Assembly: GCF_018219455.1 (NCBI RefSeq)
Contig: NZ_CP056122.1
Location: 2,604,001-2,668,000, forward strand
Length of the DNA stretch: 64,000 bases
Direction of reading: 5' to 3'
From: Moritella sp. 5
Lineage (GTDB): Bacteria; Pseudomonadota; Gammaproteobacteria; Enterobacterales; Moritellaceae
Shown piece after piece: positions 1-11,228 of this stretch. The position numbers and the translations under genes were made by a program. The notes under the pieces were generated by a model. The model worked only from the letters and a program-made list of their open reading frames with translations. It was not told the origin of the DNA and did not search any database. How positions within the stretch are numbered: the stretch's first letter is position 1; the number at the start of each line of letters is the position of its first letter.

Positions 1-7
1 CAGGCAT

Positions 8-34
8 AAAAAAACCGGCATTAGCCGGTTTTTT
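8..34 (-). terminator. Rho-independent terminator of the thrS-ihfA operon
   Basis: An 11-bp inverted repeat (arms 9-19 and 24-34, loop ATTA on the plus strand) has a GCCGG core and A/T tracts on both sides. On the minus strand it gives a GC-rich hairpin followed by a run of T, about 17 bases after the ihfA stop. The A/T symmetry means it could also stop transcription entering from the other side. Confidence 0.85.
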
Positions 35-50
35 ATTATCTGATTAAACT

Positions 51-344
51 CTAATTTTTTGAGATAGTCTCAACTTTCGCTTTCAACTTCTGACCCGGTT
101 TAAAAGTCACAACGCGACGAGCTGTAATTGGTATATCTTCACCTGTTTTAGGATTACGACCAGGTCGTTCACCTTTATCACGAAGGTCAAAATTACCAAA
201 ACCAGATATTTTAACTTGTTCGTTAACTTCTAAAGATAAGCGAATCTCTTCAAAGAAAGCTTCTACCATTTCTTTAGATTCACGTTTACTCAGGCCAACG
301 TCGTTAAATAAAGTTTCAGCAATATCAGCTTTGGTTAGTGCCAT
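51..344 (-). CDS. ihfA: Integration host factor subunit alpha
   Basis: This is a small HU/IHF-family DNA-bending protein of 97 residues, close to the usual 95-99. IhfA pairs with IhfB, binds a specific site in the minor groove and bends DNA sharply, helping recombination, replication initiation and sigma-54 promoters. The beta-arm motif [12 protein letters not shown], with the proline that intercalates into DNA, lies at about residues 62-73. The N-terminus [10 protein letters not shown] is the alpha-subunit signature. It is the last gene of the operon, 3 bases after pheT, the same order as in Escherichia coli, and is followed directly by a terminator. Identification is secure. Confidence 0.97.
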   Translation of the reverse strand: MALTKADIAETLFNDVGLSKRESKEMVEAFFEEIRLSLEVNEQVKISGFGNFDLRDKGERPGRNPKTGEDIPITARRVVTFKPGQKLKAKVETISKN

Positions 345-347
345 AAA

Positions 348-2735
348 TTAATCCCTCAAGGATGCATTGAATTCAGATGAGATAGCTTCCACAACATTAT
401 TTACTGCTTCAGATATTTCTTTTTCTTCCAAGGTGCGTGAGATATCTTGTAAGGTTAAGCTGATTGCTAGGCTCTTATGACCTTCTGCAACACCTGTACC
501 TTGGTATACATCAAACAAGTTTATGCCAACTAACTGATTCCCGCCAACTTTTTTGATGAAGTTGAGAACATCACCAGCGTTAACGTCGTCTTTAACAATC
601 ATAGCAATGTCACGACGGTTCGAAGTAAACTTAGAAACTTCAACAGCTTGCGGCAATTTACGAGATGTTAATGTAGCCAGTTCAATCTCAAGAATAATCG
701 TTGAACCATTTAGGCCTAACTTCTTCTCTAGTGAAGGATGGATAGTACCAATATGACCAACAGAACGATCACCACAGAAGATTTCAGCACTTTGACCAGG
801 ATGTAATCCAGGATGACTTGCACGTTTAAGTACAAATTCATCAGTGTTACATGTTTGATCTAATAATGCGTCTAAATCGCCTTTAAGATCAAAATAGTCA
901 ACAGACTTACTCTCTTGATTCCACGATTCAGCATTTGCTGTACCCGCGATGATTGCACCAAGCATTGGCACTTGAAGCACGCCATTTTCAACTGATTCAT
1001 CTTTAATAAAAGTAAGACCAGTTTCAAATAAACGAATACGCTGTTGCTGACGTTTTTGGTTAGCTACAACAGCTTCTACCAAACCTGTAAACATACTTAC
1101 ACGCATTACTGACATTTCAATCGAAATTGGATGTGGTAATACAAGATGGTCTGCTTCAGGGTGTAATAATAACTGACGTTTTGGGTCAACAAAGCTATAT
1201 GTAATTGCTTCTTGGAAACCACGGTCAACCATTAAGTCACGAATGCGGCGAACAGGTAATGTTGCTTCATTATGATCAGTCATCTTCAATGGAGCAACAG
1301 GTGCAACATTTGGGATATTGTTGTAACCGAATACACGCGCTACTTCTTCGATTAAATCGACTTCAACTTCGATATCGAAGCGGAAAGATGGAGAAGAAAC
1401 TGTCCATGTATCATTTTCAAACGTAGGCGATAAACCTAAACTGTTTAAAATATCAGTTACTTTCGCATCTTCAACATGGAAGCCAATTACTTTATCTAAC
1501 TGATGACGACGTAAGTTAATTGGCGCATGTGTCGGTAATGCAGACTCTGTAGTCACATCTACAACAGGAGCGACTTCACCACCACAGATTTCAACGATTA
1601 ACTGTGTTGCACGTTCCATCGCTTGATATTGAAGCTCTGAATCAACACCACGTTCAAAACGATGTGAAGAATCAGTATGCAGACCGTATGCACGAGCGCG
1701 ACCAGTAATCGCGAGCGGGCTAAAGAATGCAGACTCCAGTAAAATTGAGTTTGTTGCAGTCGTTACGCCAGTTTTTTCGCCACCGAAGATACCAGCCATT
1801 GCAATCGCACCGCTATCATCTGCAATAACAAGTGTATTGTCATTTAGCTTAACTTCATTACCGTCAAGTAGTGTTAATTTTTCATCTTGGTTTGCAAGAC
1901 GAACATTAATGCCACCCGTTAAAGTCGCTAAGTCAAATGCATGCATTGGTTGACCTAGTTCTAACAATACATAGTTTGTTACGTCAACGATTGGATCAAT
2001 TGAACGAGTACCACAACGACGTAGGCGCTCTACCATCCATAAAGGCGTTTTCGCAGTCACATCTAAGTTACTGATCACACGACCAAGGTAACGAGGACAC
2101 TGCGCTGTAGCGTCTACAGAAACACTTACTGTTTCAGCGCTTGTTTCCGTTGCATTAGTCCATTCAGGTGCCGTGACAGCTATGTTGTTTAAAACACCAA
2201 CTTCACGAGCAATACCTGCGATACTTAAACAATCAGCACGGTTAGGTGTTAGATCAACTTCGATCGTAACATCATCAAGACCAAGGAATTCGCGAATACA
2301 AGTACCAGGTACTGCGTCAGCGGGTAATTCAATGAGACCTTCAGCTGATTCAGCCATGCCCATTTCAGACTCAGAACAAAGCATACCGTGTGATGGTTGA
2401 CCACGTAGTTTTGCTTTTTTAATTTTGAAGTCACCTGGTAACACAGCACCAACAGTTGCAACCGCAACTTTTAGCCCTTCACGGCAGTTAGCTGCACCAC
2501 ATACGATGTCGATTAGCTCTTCTGCACCTATATCAATTTTAGTTACTTGTAATTTATCTGCATCCGGATGCTGACCACATTCAACAACGTGACCCACAAC
2601 GATACCAGTAAAATCACCCGCAACAGCATCAATACCGTCAACTTCTAGACCAGCCATCGTGATTTGATGAGCTAACTCTTCATTTGTAAGACCTGGTTTA
2701 ACCCAAGTTTGTAACCATTCATTACTGAATTTCAT
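348..2735 (-). CDS. pheT: Phenylalanine--tRNA ligase beta subunit
   Basis: This 795-residue protein matches the normal length of bacterial PheT. With PheS it forms the alpha2-beta2 enzyme that charges tRNA(Phe). A tRNA-binding OB domain occupies about residues 40-150 ([19 protein letters not shown]). B3/B4 editing, B5 and catalytic-like domains follow, and a ferredoxin-fold anticodon-binding domain ends the protein ([18 protein letters not shown] near residue 700). It starts 14 bases after the pheS stop and ends 3 bases before ihfA, so the three genes are co-transcribed. No odd features seen. Confidence 0.97.
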   Translation of the reverse strand: MKFSNEWLQTWVKPGLTNEELAHQITMAGLEVDGIDAVAGDFTGIVVGHVVECGQHPDADKLQVTKIDIGAEELIDIVCGAANCREGLKVAVATVGAVLPGDFKIKKAKLRGQPSHGMLCSESEMGMAESAEGLIELPADAVPGTCIREFLGLDDVTIEVDLTPNRADCLSIAGIAREVGVLNNIAVTAPEWTNATETSAETVSVSVDATAQCPRYLGRVISNLDVTAKTPLWMVERLRRCGTRSIDPIVDVTNYVLLELGQPMHAFDLATLTGGINVRLANQDEKLTLLDGNEVKLNDNTLVIADDSGAIAMAGIFGGEKTGVTTATNSILLESAFFSPLAITGRARAYGLHTDSSHRFERGVDSELQYQAMERATQLIVEICGGEVAPVVDVTTESALPTHAPINLRRHQLDKVIGFHVEDAKVTDILNSLGLSPTFENDTWTVSSPSFRFDIEVEVDLIEEVARVFGYNNIPNVAPVAPLKMTDHNEATLPVRRIRDLMVDRGFQEAITYSFVDPKRQLLLHPEADHLVLPHPISIEMSVMRVSMFTGLVEAVVANQKRQQQRIRLFETGLTFIKDESVENGVLQVPMLGAIIAGTANAESWNQESKSVDYFDLKGDLDALLDQTCNTDEFVLKRASHPGLHPGQSAEIFCGDRSVGHIGTIHPSLEKKLGLNGSTIILEIELATLTSRKLPQAVEVSKFTSNRRDIAMIVKDDVNAGDVLNFIKKVGGNQLVGINLFDVYQGTGVAEGHKSLAISLTLQDISRTLEEKEISEAVNNVVEAISSEFNASLRD

Positions 2736-2749
2736 TATTGAGTCCTATC

Positions 2750-3793
<1,044 letters not shown>

Positions 3794-3823
3794 TTACTCA
3801 AAAGTAAGCCTAAGTGCTAGTAC

Positions 3824-6754
3824 TTAAGCTGAATCTAGGTGCTCAATATCAACTAAATCAACTAAAAGTGCAGGTTTGGCTATTAAATAGCCTTGAACAT
3901 AATCAATCCCTATTCCTGATAGGATATTTTTAATGTTTTCATTTTCCACATATTCAGCTACCGTTTTAATATTAACTGCCTTTGCAATTTCATTAAATGA
4001 CTTAACCATAGTGTAATCAACATGATCTGTTTCAATATTTTTAACAAATGAACCATCAATTTTCAGTTGATCAATTGGCAATCGTTTAATATAGCTGTAT
4101 GAAGAAAACCCACTACCAAAATCGTCCAAACTAAAACGGCAACCCAAATCTTTAAACTTGTTCATAAACAGTATTGTTCGATCAAAATCCATAATTGCCT
4201 GACTTTCTGTAATTTCAAAACACAGTTTTTCAGGGGGTATGCCATAGGCTGAAATTGTTTTTTCTATAAAGGTATGCATACTGCGATCAACCAAAGATTG
4301 GCCACATAAATTGATTGATGCCGAACTCAGGTTGGCAAGGTGTTTTGGATTAGAAGACAGCCACTGACAGTATGTTTTAACAACCCAACGATCAAGCTGT
4401 GACATAAAATTATAGTTTTCAGCGGCGGCAATAAATTCACTTGGTGATTGTAAAACACCTTGTTCATCTCTCAACCTAAGTAAAATTTCATAGCGATAGC
4501 CTTCATCCACAGAAGGAGATAAAGGCTTGATAGTTTGAAACGCAAGCTCGAATCTATCTGCATCTAACGCTTCACGCAATACACCGATCCAACGCATTTC
4601 ACGTTGATGACCAAGCATTACATCATTACTTTTACTGTATACATGAACGCGATTACGCCCCTGCTCTTTTGCTGTAAAACATGCCGTATCAGCAAGACTC
4701 AATGCTTGTGAAAAGTTTTCAATTGATTCATCTAAAATGACAATACCGATACTAACACCTAACACAAAATGTCGACTATTATGTGTGAACCTAAAGTTTT
4801 CAATACCACAGCGAATAGTATCTGCAGTTTCTAACGCACTATCAAAGTTAGTCTTGTTAAGTAAAATACCAAATTCATCACCACCAAATCGCGCCAATAT
4901 CGCACTTTCATCAAGAAATGACTTTAAAACCACGGTGATTTTTTTCAATAGTGAATCACCAACATCATGCCCACAAATGTCATTAACCAACTTAAACTGA
5001 TCAAGATCTAAATAAAGTAAAATGTTGTCTTCTAATACCGAACGCTTACTTTCTAAAGTTACACCAACCAGTTTTTCAAAATGAGTACGGTTTACGAGCC
5101 CCGTCAACTGATCATATTTAGCAATCGATGCCAATTTTATTTCATGTTGCTTACGTTTTGTCGTATTAACAAATGACCCATCTATAACAGTTATATCAGG
5201 TTGTATATTAAGACGCATATTGATTTCACCGTGGAATATTTCACCATAACGATCATAGCCAGACATCTCAATGCTATTAATCTCACCTTCAACACGTAGT
5301 CTTTCTATTATTTTTTCACGCAAGCCAGGGTCTGCATAAAACGCATCTGCGGTTAGATTCCCTGACTTTTGCATGTCCTCCAGATTAATAAAACCGAGTA
5401 ATCTGCACATTGATTTATTAATCGCTAATATGCACCCTTCGAGTGACGTCGTAAACATACCCTCGGCTGCATTTTGAAATACGCTGTAATAACGCTCATT
5501 GGCAGATGTCATTTGCTTTTCGACATCTTTTTTTACAACCCGGTCATGCGCCATTTGCTTTGCAAAATTCCAACATAAATAAACCAATACGATTAAAGCA
5601 GAAAATGCCGAGATATAATCCGTAAACTCATTCTGACCAAGCAACCCGAAACGAGTTAATATGTGAATATCAATACCAAGTATAAAATATACTAATGACA
5701 GCACATAAAAACGAACATCTTTAGATTCATTACGGATAAAAAATAAGCCACAGACAATTGACAACAATGTAATGCCAAGAGCTAAAATAGACATTAATAT
5801 GATGCTGGTTTTAAATGAAAATAATACTGAACTTGAAATAACAACCGTCGAGAAAAAGATAAGTATTTTTGTCGATACCGAAAACCAAGAACGGTATCTT
5901 AACTTTAATAATTGTCGTGCAAATAAACTCAAGTTTAAACCAATCACGCCCATTAATATCACGATTATTGAATCATAATAATGAGCTATAAAACTTACAT
6001 TATAAATGAAGCCAAAACCTTCTAAAATCCATATGACAGAGATATAGCACATGATAAATACAACATATTGAATTAATCGTGGTTCATGCAGGTGAATATA
6101 TAAAAATATTAGATAACATATCATCATTAAAAATAGGCCAGTAAACATACCAACCATTAATTTATGCTGTGATTGTTCATCAATGAAATCGTTCGCATTC
6201 CAAATCCTGAGGGGAGTTTGTAAAAAGGCACTTGTTTTAATTCGAATGAAGTAACTCACCCTTTCACCCGCTTCAACCTTAAAACCCCTAGCGAATGTCA
6301 GTTTAGGCATATTATCCTCATCCAGACGACGCGTACCGAGTCTTTTTACAACCGACTGTCCATTTTCATGCATAAAATAAAGATCTATTTGATCTAACAG
6401 CGAATCGCCAAAATCAATAATCAGATATTTATCAAGGTTCGTTTTATTAACGATTTCCCCCTTAAACCAAAATGTGCTATCTGAAAAGCCAAAATTAAAA
6501 TGAGTTTGATTAGCTTTAACCCATGGAATAGCAGATTGTCTTTGTGACAAATAATCAAATGTATATGAATTGGTTTTATCTTCAAAATACTTTGTTGATG
6601 TACCAAGACGGGCAACTTTAAAGTCAGAATCAATAACAACGCCTTCAGCTTGTGCAAAAGTGGCGTATAGACTAAAAGTGATAAAAAATAGTAAAGACAA
6701 TAAAGAATGCATAAATTTTAATATCAATCTCAAAATTATTTTAAATTGAGGCAT
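3824..6754 (-). CDS. Membrane GGDEF-EAL protein with 7TM-DISM sensor and PAS domain
   Basis: This 976-residue protein is predicted to turn over cyclic di-GMP. A signal peptide (about 1-36) precedes a periplasmic 7TMR-DISMED2-type domain (about 45-185), then seven hydrophobic helices (about 200-400), a PAS domain (about 420-540), GGDEF (about 550-705) and EAL (about 725-970). The GGDEF site is intact (RFGGDEFGILL) but there is no RxxD inhibitory site before it. The EAL domain has EILLRL in place of EALLR and keeps the other usual catalytic residues (ITES, DDFG, LKID, VAEYVEN, VQGY), so phosphodiesterase activity is plausible. Met15 would give a more typical signal peptide start. It lies between the rplT terminator and pheS, with 90 bases to pheS. 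The sensed ligand is unknown. Confidence 0.9.
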   Translation of the reverse strand: MPQFKIILRLILKFMHSLLSLLFFITFSLYATFAQAEGVVIDSDFKVARLGTSTKYFEDKTNSYTFDYLSQRQSAIPWVKANQTHFNFGFSDSTFWFKGEIVNKTNLDKYLIIDFGDSLLDQIDLYFMHENGQSVVKRLGTRRLDEDNMPKLTFARGFKVEAGERVSYFIRIKTSAFLQTPLRIWNANDFIDEQSQHKLMVGMFTGLFLMMICYLIFLYIHLHEPRLIQYVVFIMCYISVIWILEGFGFIYNVSFIAHYYDSIIVILMGVIGLNLSLFARQLLKLRYRSWFSVSTKILIFFSTVVISSSVLFSFKTSIILMSILALGITLLSIVCGLFFIRNESKDVRFYVLSLVYFILGIDIHILTRFGLLGQNEFTDYISAFSALIVLVYLCWNFAKQMAHDRVVKKDVEKQMTSANERYYSVFQNAAEGMFTTSLEGCILAINKSMCRLLGFINLEDMQKSGNLTADAFYADPGLREKIIERLRVEGEINSIEMSGYDRYGEIFHGEINMRLNIQPDITVIDGSFVNTTKRKQHEIKLASIAKYDQLTGLVNRTHFEKLVGVTLESKRSVLEDNILLYLDLDQFKLVNDICGHDVGDSLLKKITVVLKSFLDESAILARFGGDEFGILLNKTNFDSALETADTIRCGIENFRFTHNSRHFVLGVSIGIVILDESIENFSQALSLADTACFTAKEQGRNRVHVYSKSNDVMLGHQREMRWIGVLREALDADRFELAFQTIKPLSPSVDEGYRYEILLRLRDEQGVLQSPSEFIAAAENYNFMSQLDRWVVKTYCQWLSSNPKHLANLSSASINLCGQSLVDRSMHTFIEKTISAYGIPPEKLCFEITESQAIMDFDRTILFMNKFKDLGCRFSLDDFGSGFSSYSYIKRLPIDQLKIDGSFVKNIETDHVDYTMVKSFNEIAKAVNIKTVAEYVENENIKNILSGIGIDYVQGYLIAKPALLVDLVDIEHLDSA

Positions 6755-6880
6755 TGATATTACAGAAAAGGATTCTTCAAGTATATAGGAGGCAGTTCGG
6801 ACAGGTATTTATAACTATTTTATAGGGCAAGGGGATTAGTTACTTGTAGGTATAATTTTCGTTATTATACCAAATACTAA

Positions 6881-6904
6881 AAAAGGAGGCCGAGGCCTCC
6901 TTTT
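6881..6904 (-). terminator. Terminator after rplT
   Basis: An inverted repeat with GGAGGC/GCCTCC arms and a 2-4 base loop is followed on the minus strand by six T residues, 22 bases after the rplT stop. It should end most transcripts of thrS-infC-rpmI-rplT before the GGDEF-EAL gene, so that gene and pheST probably need their own promoter or read-through. Confidence 0.85.
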
Positions 6905-6926
6905 AATAACGGTTACTTAATTAAAA

Positions 6927-7283
6927 TTAAGCAACTGCTTCTTTTGCTTTATTTACTAGTACAGTAAATGCCGCTTTATCGAATACAGCAATGTCTGCTA
7001 AGATCTTACGATCGATTTCAATAGAGGCGTGTTTAAGGCCATTAATGAAACGGCTGTAAGACATACCATTTTGACGTGCAGCAGCGTTAATACGTGTAAT
7101 CCATAATTGACGGAATTGACGTTTACGTTGACGACGGTCACGGTAAGCATATTGACCAGCTTTTGTAACTGCTTGGAAAGCAACACGGTAAACTCGTGAA
7201 CGAGCTCCGTAATAACCTTTAGCTTGTTTTAAAACTTTCTTATGACGAGCACGTGCAACAACACCGCGTTTAACTCTAGGCAT
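6927..7283 (-). CDS. rplT: 50S ribosomal protein L20
   Basis: The 118-residue, strongly basic protein has the universal L20 N-terminus ([19 protein letters not shown]) and C-terminal globular part ([11 protein letters not shown]). L20 is an early assembly protein of the 50S subunit and in E. coli also represses rpmI-rplT translation by binding the operon mRNA. It lies 27 bases after rpmI, the normal order, and is followed by a strong terminator. Confidence 0.98.
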   Translation of the reverse strand: MPRVKRGVVARARHKKVLKQAKGYYGARSRVYRVAFQAVTKAGQYAYRDRRQRKRQFRQLWITRINAAARQNGMSYSRFINGLKHASIEIDRKILADIAVFDKAAFTVLVNKAKEAVA

Positions 7284-7310
7284 AACTATTTTCCTCTTTT
7301 ATATCTAAAA

Positions 7311-7505
7311 TTAAGCGTATGGAAGCATACGTGAAACAGATGCAACATCACACTTTGCAACCATTTGCGTACCACGAAGGTGACGTTTACGTTTAGTGCT
7401 CTTCTTGGTCAAAATATGACGTAGGTGAGACTGTTTGCGTTTAAAACCATTAGCGGTTTTCTTAAAGCGCTTTGCAGCGCCTTTATTCGATTTCAACTTA
7501 GGCAT
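7311..7505 (-). CDS. rpmI: 50S ribosomal protein L35
   Basis: This 64-residue basic protein has the L35 signature [20 protein letters not shown] at the N-terminus and [12 protein letters not shown] in the middle. It is a structural component of the large ribosomal subunit. A GGAG element precedes the ATG. The 84-base gap to infC holds a perfect hairpin (separate entry) where the L20 translational operator would be expected. Confidence 0.98.
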   Translation of the reverse strand: MPKLKSNKGAAKRFKKTANGFKRKQSHLRHILTKKSTKRKRHLRGTQMVAKCDVASVSRMLPYA

Positions 7506-7548
7506 TATAACTCCGCATTGTTGAATATTAATGAATAACAGTAAGGCG

Positions 7549-7574
7549 AATATGAGTACTTACGTACTCATATT
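7549..7574 (-). promoter_or_regulatory. Perfect GNRA-capped hairpin in the rpmI leader
   Basis: Two 11-base arms (7549-7559 and 7564-7574) are perfect complements separated by four bases. On the mRNA the loop reads GUAA, a GNRA tetraloop. It lies between infC and rpmI, 44 bases before the rpmI start, with no T-run, so it is not a standard terminator. In E. coli this leader contains the L20 operator. A role in L20 autoregulation or mRNA stability is an inference from position. Confidence 0.6.
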
Positions 7575-7589
7575 ACTTGGAAGCACCTA

Positions 7590-8132
7590 CTATTTCTTTT
7601 TAGGGGCTAACACCATTACAGCTTGGCGACCTTCCATTTTCGGGAAAGCTTCCACGACTGCAATCTCTTGTAAATCTTCTTTAATACGATTTAAAAGATC
7701 AAAGCCTAAGCTCTGGTGCGCCATTTCTCGACCTCGGAAACGCAGCGTAATTTTTGCTTTGTTACCTTCTTCGAGGAAGCGAGTCAGGTTGCGTAGTTTT
7801 ACCTGATAATCGCCAACATCAGTTCCAGGTCGGAATTTTATTTCCTTAACCTGAACCCGAACTTGCTTTTTCTTCTGCTCTTTAACAGATTTACTTTTCT
7901 CGTATATAAATTTACCGTAATCCATGACACGGCAAACAGGAGGCTCGGCATTCGGGCTAATTTCTACAAGATCTAAACTTGCTTCTTCTGCTTTAGCAAG
8001 TGCATCTCTTATAGATACGATTCCAATTACTTCACCATCAGCACCGTTTAAGCGACATTCAGGTATACGAATTTCTTCGTTTATACGATGTTGTCTGGTC
8101 GTTTGTTGTTGACCTTTTTTTCCGCCTTTTAT
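7590..8132 (-). CDS. infC: Translation initiation factor IF-3, AUA start codon
   Basis: Reading upstream of the first ATG (7925) continues the IF-3 frame as [20 protein letters not shown], which aligns with the E. coli N-terminus (MKGGK...NRINGEIR). The total is 180 residues, the E. coli length. No ATG, GTG or TTG is available at that point. The codon is ATA at 8132-8130, preceded by a strong GGAGG Shine-Dalgarno at 8140-8144 with 7-base spacing. The start overlaps the thrS stop codon by four bases (TTATAA). IF-3 rejects non-standard start codons, so an unusual start on its own gene gives negative feedback; E. coli uses AUU. The N- and C-terminal domains are complete, with [16 protein letters not shown] in the linker region. 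Confidence 0.95.
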   Translation of the reverse strand: MKGGKKGQQQTTRQHRINEEIRIPECRLNGADGEVIGIVSIRDALAKAEEASLDLVEISPNAEPPVCRVMDYGKFIYEKSKSVKEQKKKQVRVQVKEIKFRPGTDVGDYQVKLRNLTRFLEEGNKAKITLRFRGREMAHQSLGFDLLNRIKEDLQEIAVVEAFPKMEGRQAVMVLAPKKK

Positions 8133-10063
8133 AACGAATCCTCCAAAGTTGTTTTACCGCGGCTATTGACTTCGGTTTGTAATTTACTGATGAAGTCATC
8201 TAACTTCATAGTACCTAAGTCAACGCCCTTACGAGTACGTACTGCAATTTCTCCTGATTCGACTTCTTTATCGCCGATAACCAAAAGATATGGCACACGT
8301 TTCAAAGTATGTTCGCGGATCTTAAAGCCTATCTTCTCATTTCTCAAGTCTAATTTTGATCTAATGCCTACTTTCTTCATTTTTTCTACAAATTCTGTAG
8401 CAAAAACAGCCTGTTTATCTGTAATGTTCATAACTACAGCTTGAACAGGTGATAACCAAGTAGGAAAAAGTCCTGCATATTCTTCAATCAGAATTCCAAT
8501 GAAGCGCTCAAGTGAACCTAAAATCGCTCGGTGAATCATAACAGGCGTCTCACGACCGTTACTTTCACACACATATTCCGCACCTAATTTCTCAGGCATT
8601 GAGAAGTCTAGCTGAATTGTACCACATTGCCATGCACGATCTAAGCAGTCATGTAGTGTGAACTCGATTTTAGGTCCGTAGAACGCACCCTCGCCTTCTT
8701 GTACATCGTAGCTTAAACCACTTGCAGTTAATGCATCAGCAAGTGCCTGCTCAGATTTATCCCAAGTCTCATCACTACCTACACGTTTTTCAGGACGTGT
8801 TGATAGTTTAATCTCAATATTTTCGAAACCAAATGTAGCGTAAGTTTCAAAAACCATCTTGATGCAATCAGATACTTCTTGCTGAATTTGGCTTTCAGTA
8901 CAGAAGATATGTGCATCATCTTGCGTAAAGCCACGTACACGCATTAGGCCATGTAGCGAACCAGATGGTTCATTACGGTGACATGAGCCAAACTCTGCCA
9001 TACGTAATGGTAAATCACGGTAAGATTTTAAACCTTGGTTATAAATCTGTACGTGACCAGGACAGTTCATTGGTTTAATCGCATATTCACGGTTTTCTGA
9101 GTGAGTACAGAACATACCTTCTGAATATTTATCCCAATGGCCTGATTTTTCCCACAAGCTACGATCCATGATTTGTGGACCTTTCACTTCTTGGTAATCA
9201 AACTCGCGTAATTTTTCACGAATGAAATTTTCTAACTCACGGAAAATTGTCCAACCATCGTTATGCCAGAACACCATACCAGGTGCATCTTCTTGCATAT
9301 GGTAAAGGTCTAGTTGTTTACCAATTTTACGGTGATCGCGCTTCTCAGCTTCAGCAAGACGTTGAATATATGCTTTTAGCTCTTTCTTATCAGTCCAAGC
9401 TGTACCATATATACGTTGTAACATCTTATTGTCTGAGTTACCGCGCCAGTATGCGCCTGCAACAGACATTAATTTGAAATGCTGGCAATGCTTCATTACT
9501 GGTACGTGTGGACCACGACACATATCAACGTATTCTTCATGGTAATATAAAGCAGGCGTTTCATCTTTGCCGATGTTCTCGTCTAAGATAGCTACTTTAT
9601 ATGTTTCACCACGTGCTTCAAACGTGTCACGCGCTTCTTGCCAAGATACAACTTTCTTAATAACTTGATAGTTGGTCTTAACCAGTTTGTTCATGTGCTT
9701 TTCTAGCTTAGCTAAATCAGCTTCACTAATTGGTTCTTCCATATCGACATCATAATAGAAGCCTTTATCAATGGTAGGGCCAATAGCCATCTTGGTGTTT
9801 GGCCATAATTGCTTAATAGCATGACCAAGTAAATGCGCACAAGAGTGGCGTAGGATCTCTAGACCATCAGCATCTTTAGAAGTAATGATTTCAATTGCAG
9901 CGTCTTCAGTGATCAGGTCACATGCGTCAACACGTTCACCGTTAATGCGTCCAGCGATACACGCTTTAGCAAGACCAGAACTGATATCTGCAGCAACTTC
10001 CATAATCGTTACTGGGTTGTCAAATTGACGCTGAGCGCCATCTGGAAGAGTAATTACAGGCAT
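8129..10063 (-). CDS. thrS: Threonine--tRNA ligase
   Basis: This 644-residue class II synthetase charges tRNA(Thr). A TGS domain (1-60) is followed by the editing domain with the HxxxH zinc-like motif (HSCAHLLGH). The catalytic core has the zinc cysteine in [10 protein letters not shown] and motif 2 ([14 protein letters not shown]), and the anticodon-binding domain ends the protein (about 540-644). It is the first gene of the operon and its stop codon overlaps the infC start. The leader carries hairpins like those by which E. coli ThrRS represses its own translation (separate entry). Confidence 0.98.
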   Translation of the reverse strand: MPVITLPDGAQRQFDNPVTIMEVAADISSGLAKACIAGRINGERVDACDLITEDAAIEIITSKDADGLEILRHSCAHLLGHAIKQLWPNTKMAIGPTIDKGFYYDVDMEEPISEADLAKLEKHMNKLVKTNYQVIKKVVSWQEARDTFEARGETYKVAILDENIGKDETPALYYHEEYVDMCRGPHVPVMKHCQHFKLMSVAGAYWRGNSDNKMLQRIYGTAWTDKKELKAYIQRLAEAEKRDHRKIGKQLDLYHMQEDAPGMVFWHNDGWTIFRELENFIREKLREFDYQEVKGPQIMDRSLWEKSGHWDKYSEGMFCTHSENREYAIKPMNCPGHVQIYNQGLKSYRDLPLRMAEFGSCHRNEPSGSLHGLMRVRGFTQDDAHIFCTESQIQQEVSDCIKMVFETYATFGFENIEIKLSTRPEKRVGSDETWDKSEQALADALTASGLSYDVQEGEGAFYGPKIEFTLHDCLDRAWQCGTIQLDFSMPEKLGAEYVCESNGRETPVMIHRAILGSLERFIGILIEEYAGLFPTWLSPVQAVVMNITDKQAVFATEFVEKMKKVGIRSKLDLRNEKIGFKIREHTLKRVPYLLVIGDKEVESGEIAVRTRKGVDLGTMKLDDFISKLQTEVNSRGKTTLEDSL

Positions 10064-10084
10064 TTTATATCCTTTTGCAGTGAT

Positions 10085-10132
10085 GCTGCCTACGATGCAG
10101 CGTTTGCATAAATTAAGATGTTATTAAACATC
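10085..10132 (-). promoter_or_regulatory. thrS translational operator with tRNA(Thr) anticodon-arm mimic
   Basis: Two hairpins lie in the thrS leader. The proximal one (10101-10085 on the minus strand) has a 5-bp GCUGC/GCAGC stem and a 7-base loop AUCGUAG. Loop bases 3-5 are CGU, exactly where an anticodon sits in a tRNA, and CGU is a threonine anticodon. It lies 21 bases before the AUG. The distal hairpin (10132-10117) has a 6-bp GATGTT/AACATC stem. E. coli thrS is known to be repressed by its product through two anticodon-arm-like hairpins (operator domains 2 and 4), and the layout here matches. The remaining DNA up to 10403 is AT-rich, with no gene seen. Confidence 0.75.
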
Positions 10133-10150
10133 GTGTGATAAGTTTTCTTT

Positions 10151-10181
10151 TATATACACAAAGTAACGTACCTAATGTAAA
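10151..10181 (-). promoter_or_regulatory. Possible sigma-70 promoter for thrS
   Basis: On the minus strand a TTTACA -35 element (10181-10176) is followed after 17 bases by TGTATA, or after 19 bases by TATATA. Transcription would begin near 10145, upstream of both operator hairpins. The match is moderate and the region is AT-rich. Confidence 0.4.
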
Positions 10182-10403
10182 TAAAGAACTAAAATTCAAT
10201 CTGGACATTTTGCCATCTAAAAACTAAAAGTGATAACAATAAGTAGAAAGAAATTCCAGACCAAGTATTATATAGAATTACATTATAATTACACGGTTTT
10301 TGTTAATTTTACGTAGATTAATCCCCCTATAATAAGAAGAAACACGTAAATTACCAAACAACGTAAGCCTAAAATAATTTCACGAGCAATGGAATATCAT
10401 AAA

Positions 10404-11228
10404 ATGTCATACACAGGCCATATCAGTAAAATGGTTTCAACACTTAATGCAGATAATAGTGTCAGTTACCAATTACCACTCGACGATACACTTATTCCGT
10501 TAAACGAACTTATCGGTAAATCAATCACACTCACGCACACTGGCAACATACATTGCTTAAACTGTGGAAAGAAAACAAAGAAGAGCTATTCACAAGGCCA
10601 TTGTTTTGTTTGTACACGCAAGCTAGCCAGTTGTGATATGTGTATCATGAAACCAGAAACGTGTCATTATGAGTACGGAACTTGTCGTCAACCAGAATGG
10701 GCCGATGATTTCTGTATGACTGACCACTATGTATACCTTTCAAATACGTCTGCATTAAAAGTTGGTATTACCCGTCATACTCAATTACCAACCCGTTGGA
10801 TTGATCAAGGTGCAACACAAGGTCTGCCGATCTTTAAAGTAAAAACCAGACAAATATCGGGGTTAGTAGAAACCGCATTAGCTGAATTCATTGGTGATAA
10901 AACCAACTGGCGTACCATGCTTAAAGGCGAAAACGCAGATATTGATTTAAAAGCGGAAGCAGCACGTTTAATGCCTTTAATTGAAGAACAATTAGGTAAT
11001 ATTGAAATGATGTATGGTTTAGATGCAATCGAGGAACTCGAAGGGGATATTGTTACCATTAACTACCCTGTTACTCAGCACCCGACTAAAATAGTTTCAC
11101 ACAATTTTGATAAAGAGCCTGTTGTATCAGGCATATTGCAAGGTATTAAAGGTCAATACCTGTTTTTTGATACTGGTGTGATCAACATGCGAAAATTCAC
11201 CAGTTATGAAATAACATTAACAGCTTAA
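10404..11228 (+). CDS. DUF2797 domain protein
   Basis: The predicted 274-residue protein resembles the DUF2797 family. It has a cysteine cluster likely to bind zinc (CLNCGKKTKKSYSQGHCFVC, then CDMC and further Cys) at about residues 50-95, and a GIY-YIG-like core (YLSNTSALKVGITR). The molecular function of the family is not established to my knowledge. The ATG at 10404 is preferred because a GGA element lies 10 bases upstream; an in-frame ATG at 10389 would add five residues. It is a single gene, divergent from thrS. A 7-bp hairpin follows about 45 bases after the stop. Confidence 0.75.
   Translation: MSYTGHISKMVSTLNADNSVSYQLPLDDTLIPLNELIGKSITLTHTGNIHCLNCGKKTKKSYSQGHCFVCTRKLASCDMCIMKPETCHYEYGTCRQPEWADDFCMTDHYVYLSNTSALKVGITRHTQLPTRWIDQGATQGLPIFKVKTRQISGLVETALAEFIGDKTNWRTMLKGENADIDLKAEAARLMPLIEEQLGNIEMMYGLDAIEELEGDIVTINYPVTQHPTKIVSHNFDKEPVVSGILQGIKGQYLFFDTGVINMRKFTSYEITLTA

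Noticed and set aside
7590-7925. infC as a 111-residue protein from the first ATG
   Set aside because: The conserved IF-3 N-terminal domain continues upstream in frame to ATA 8132 with a strong Shine-Dalgarno, giving the normal 180 residues.
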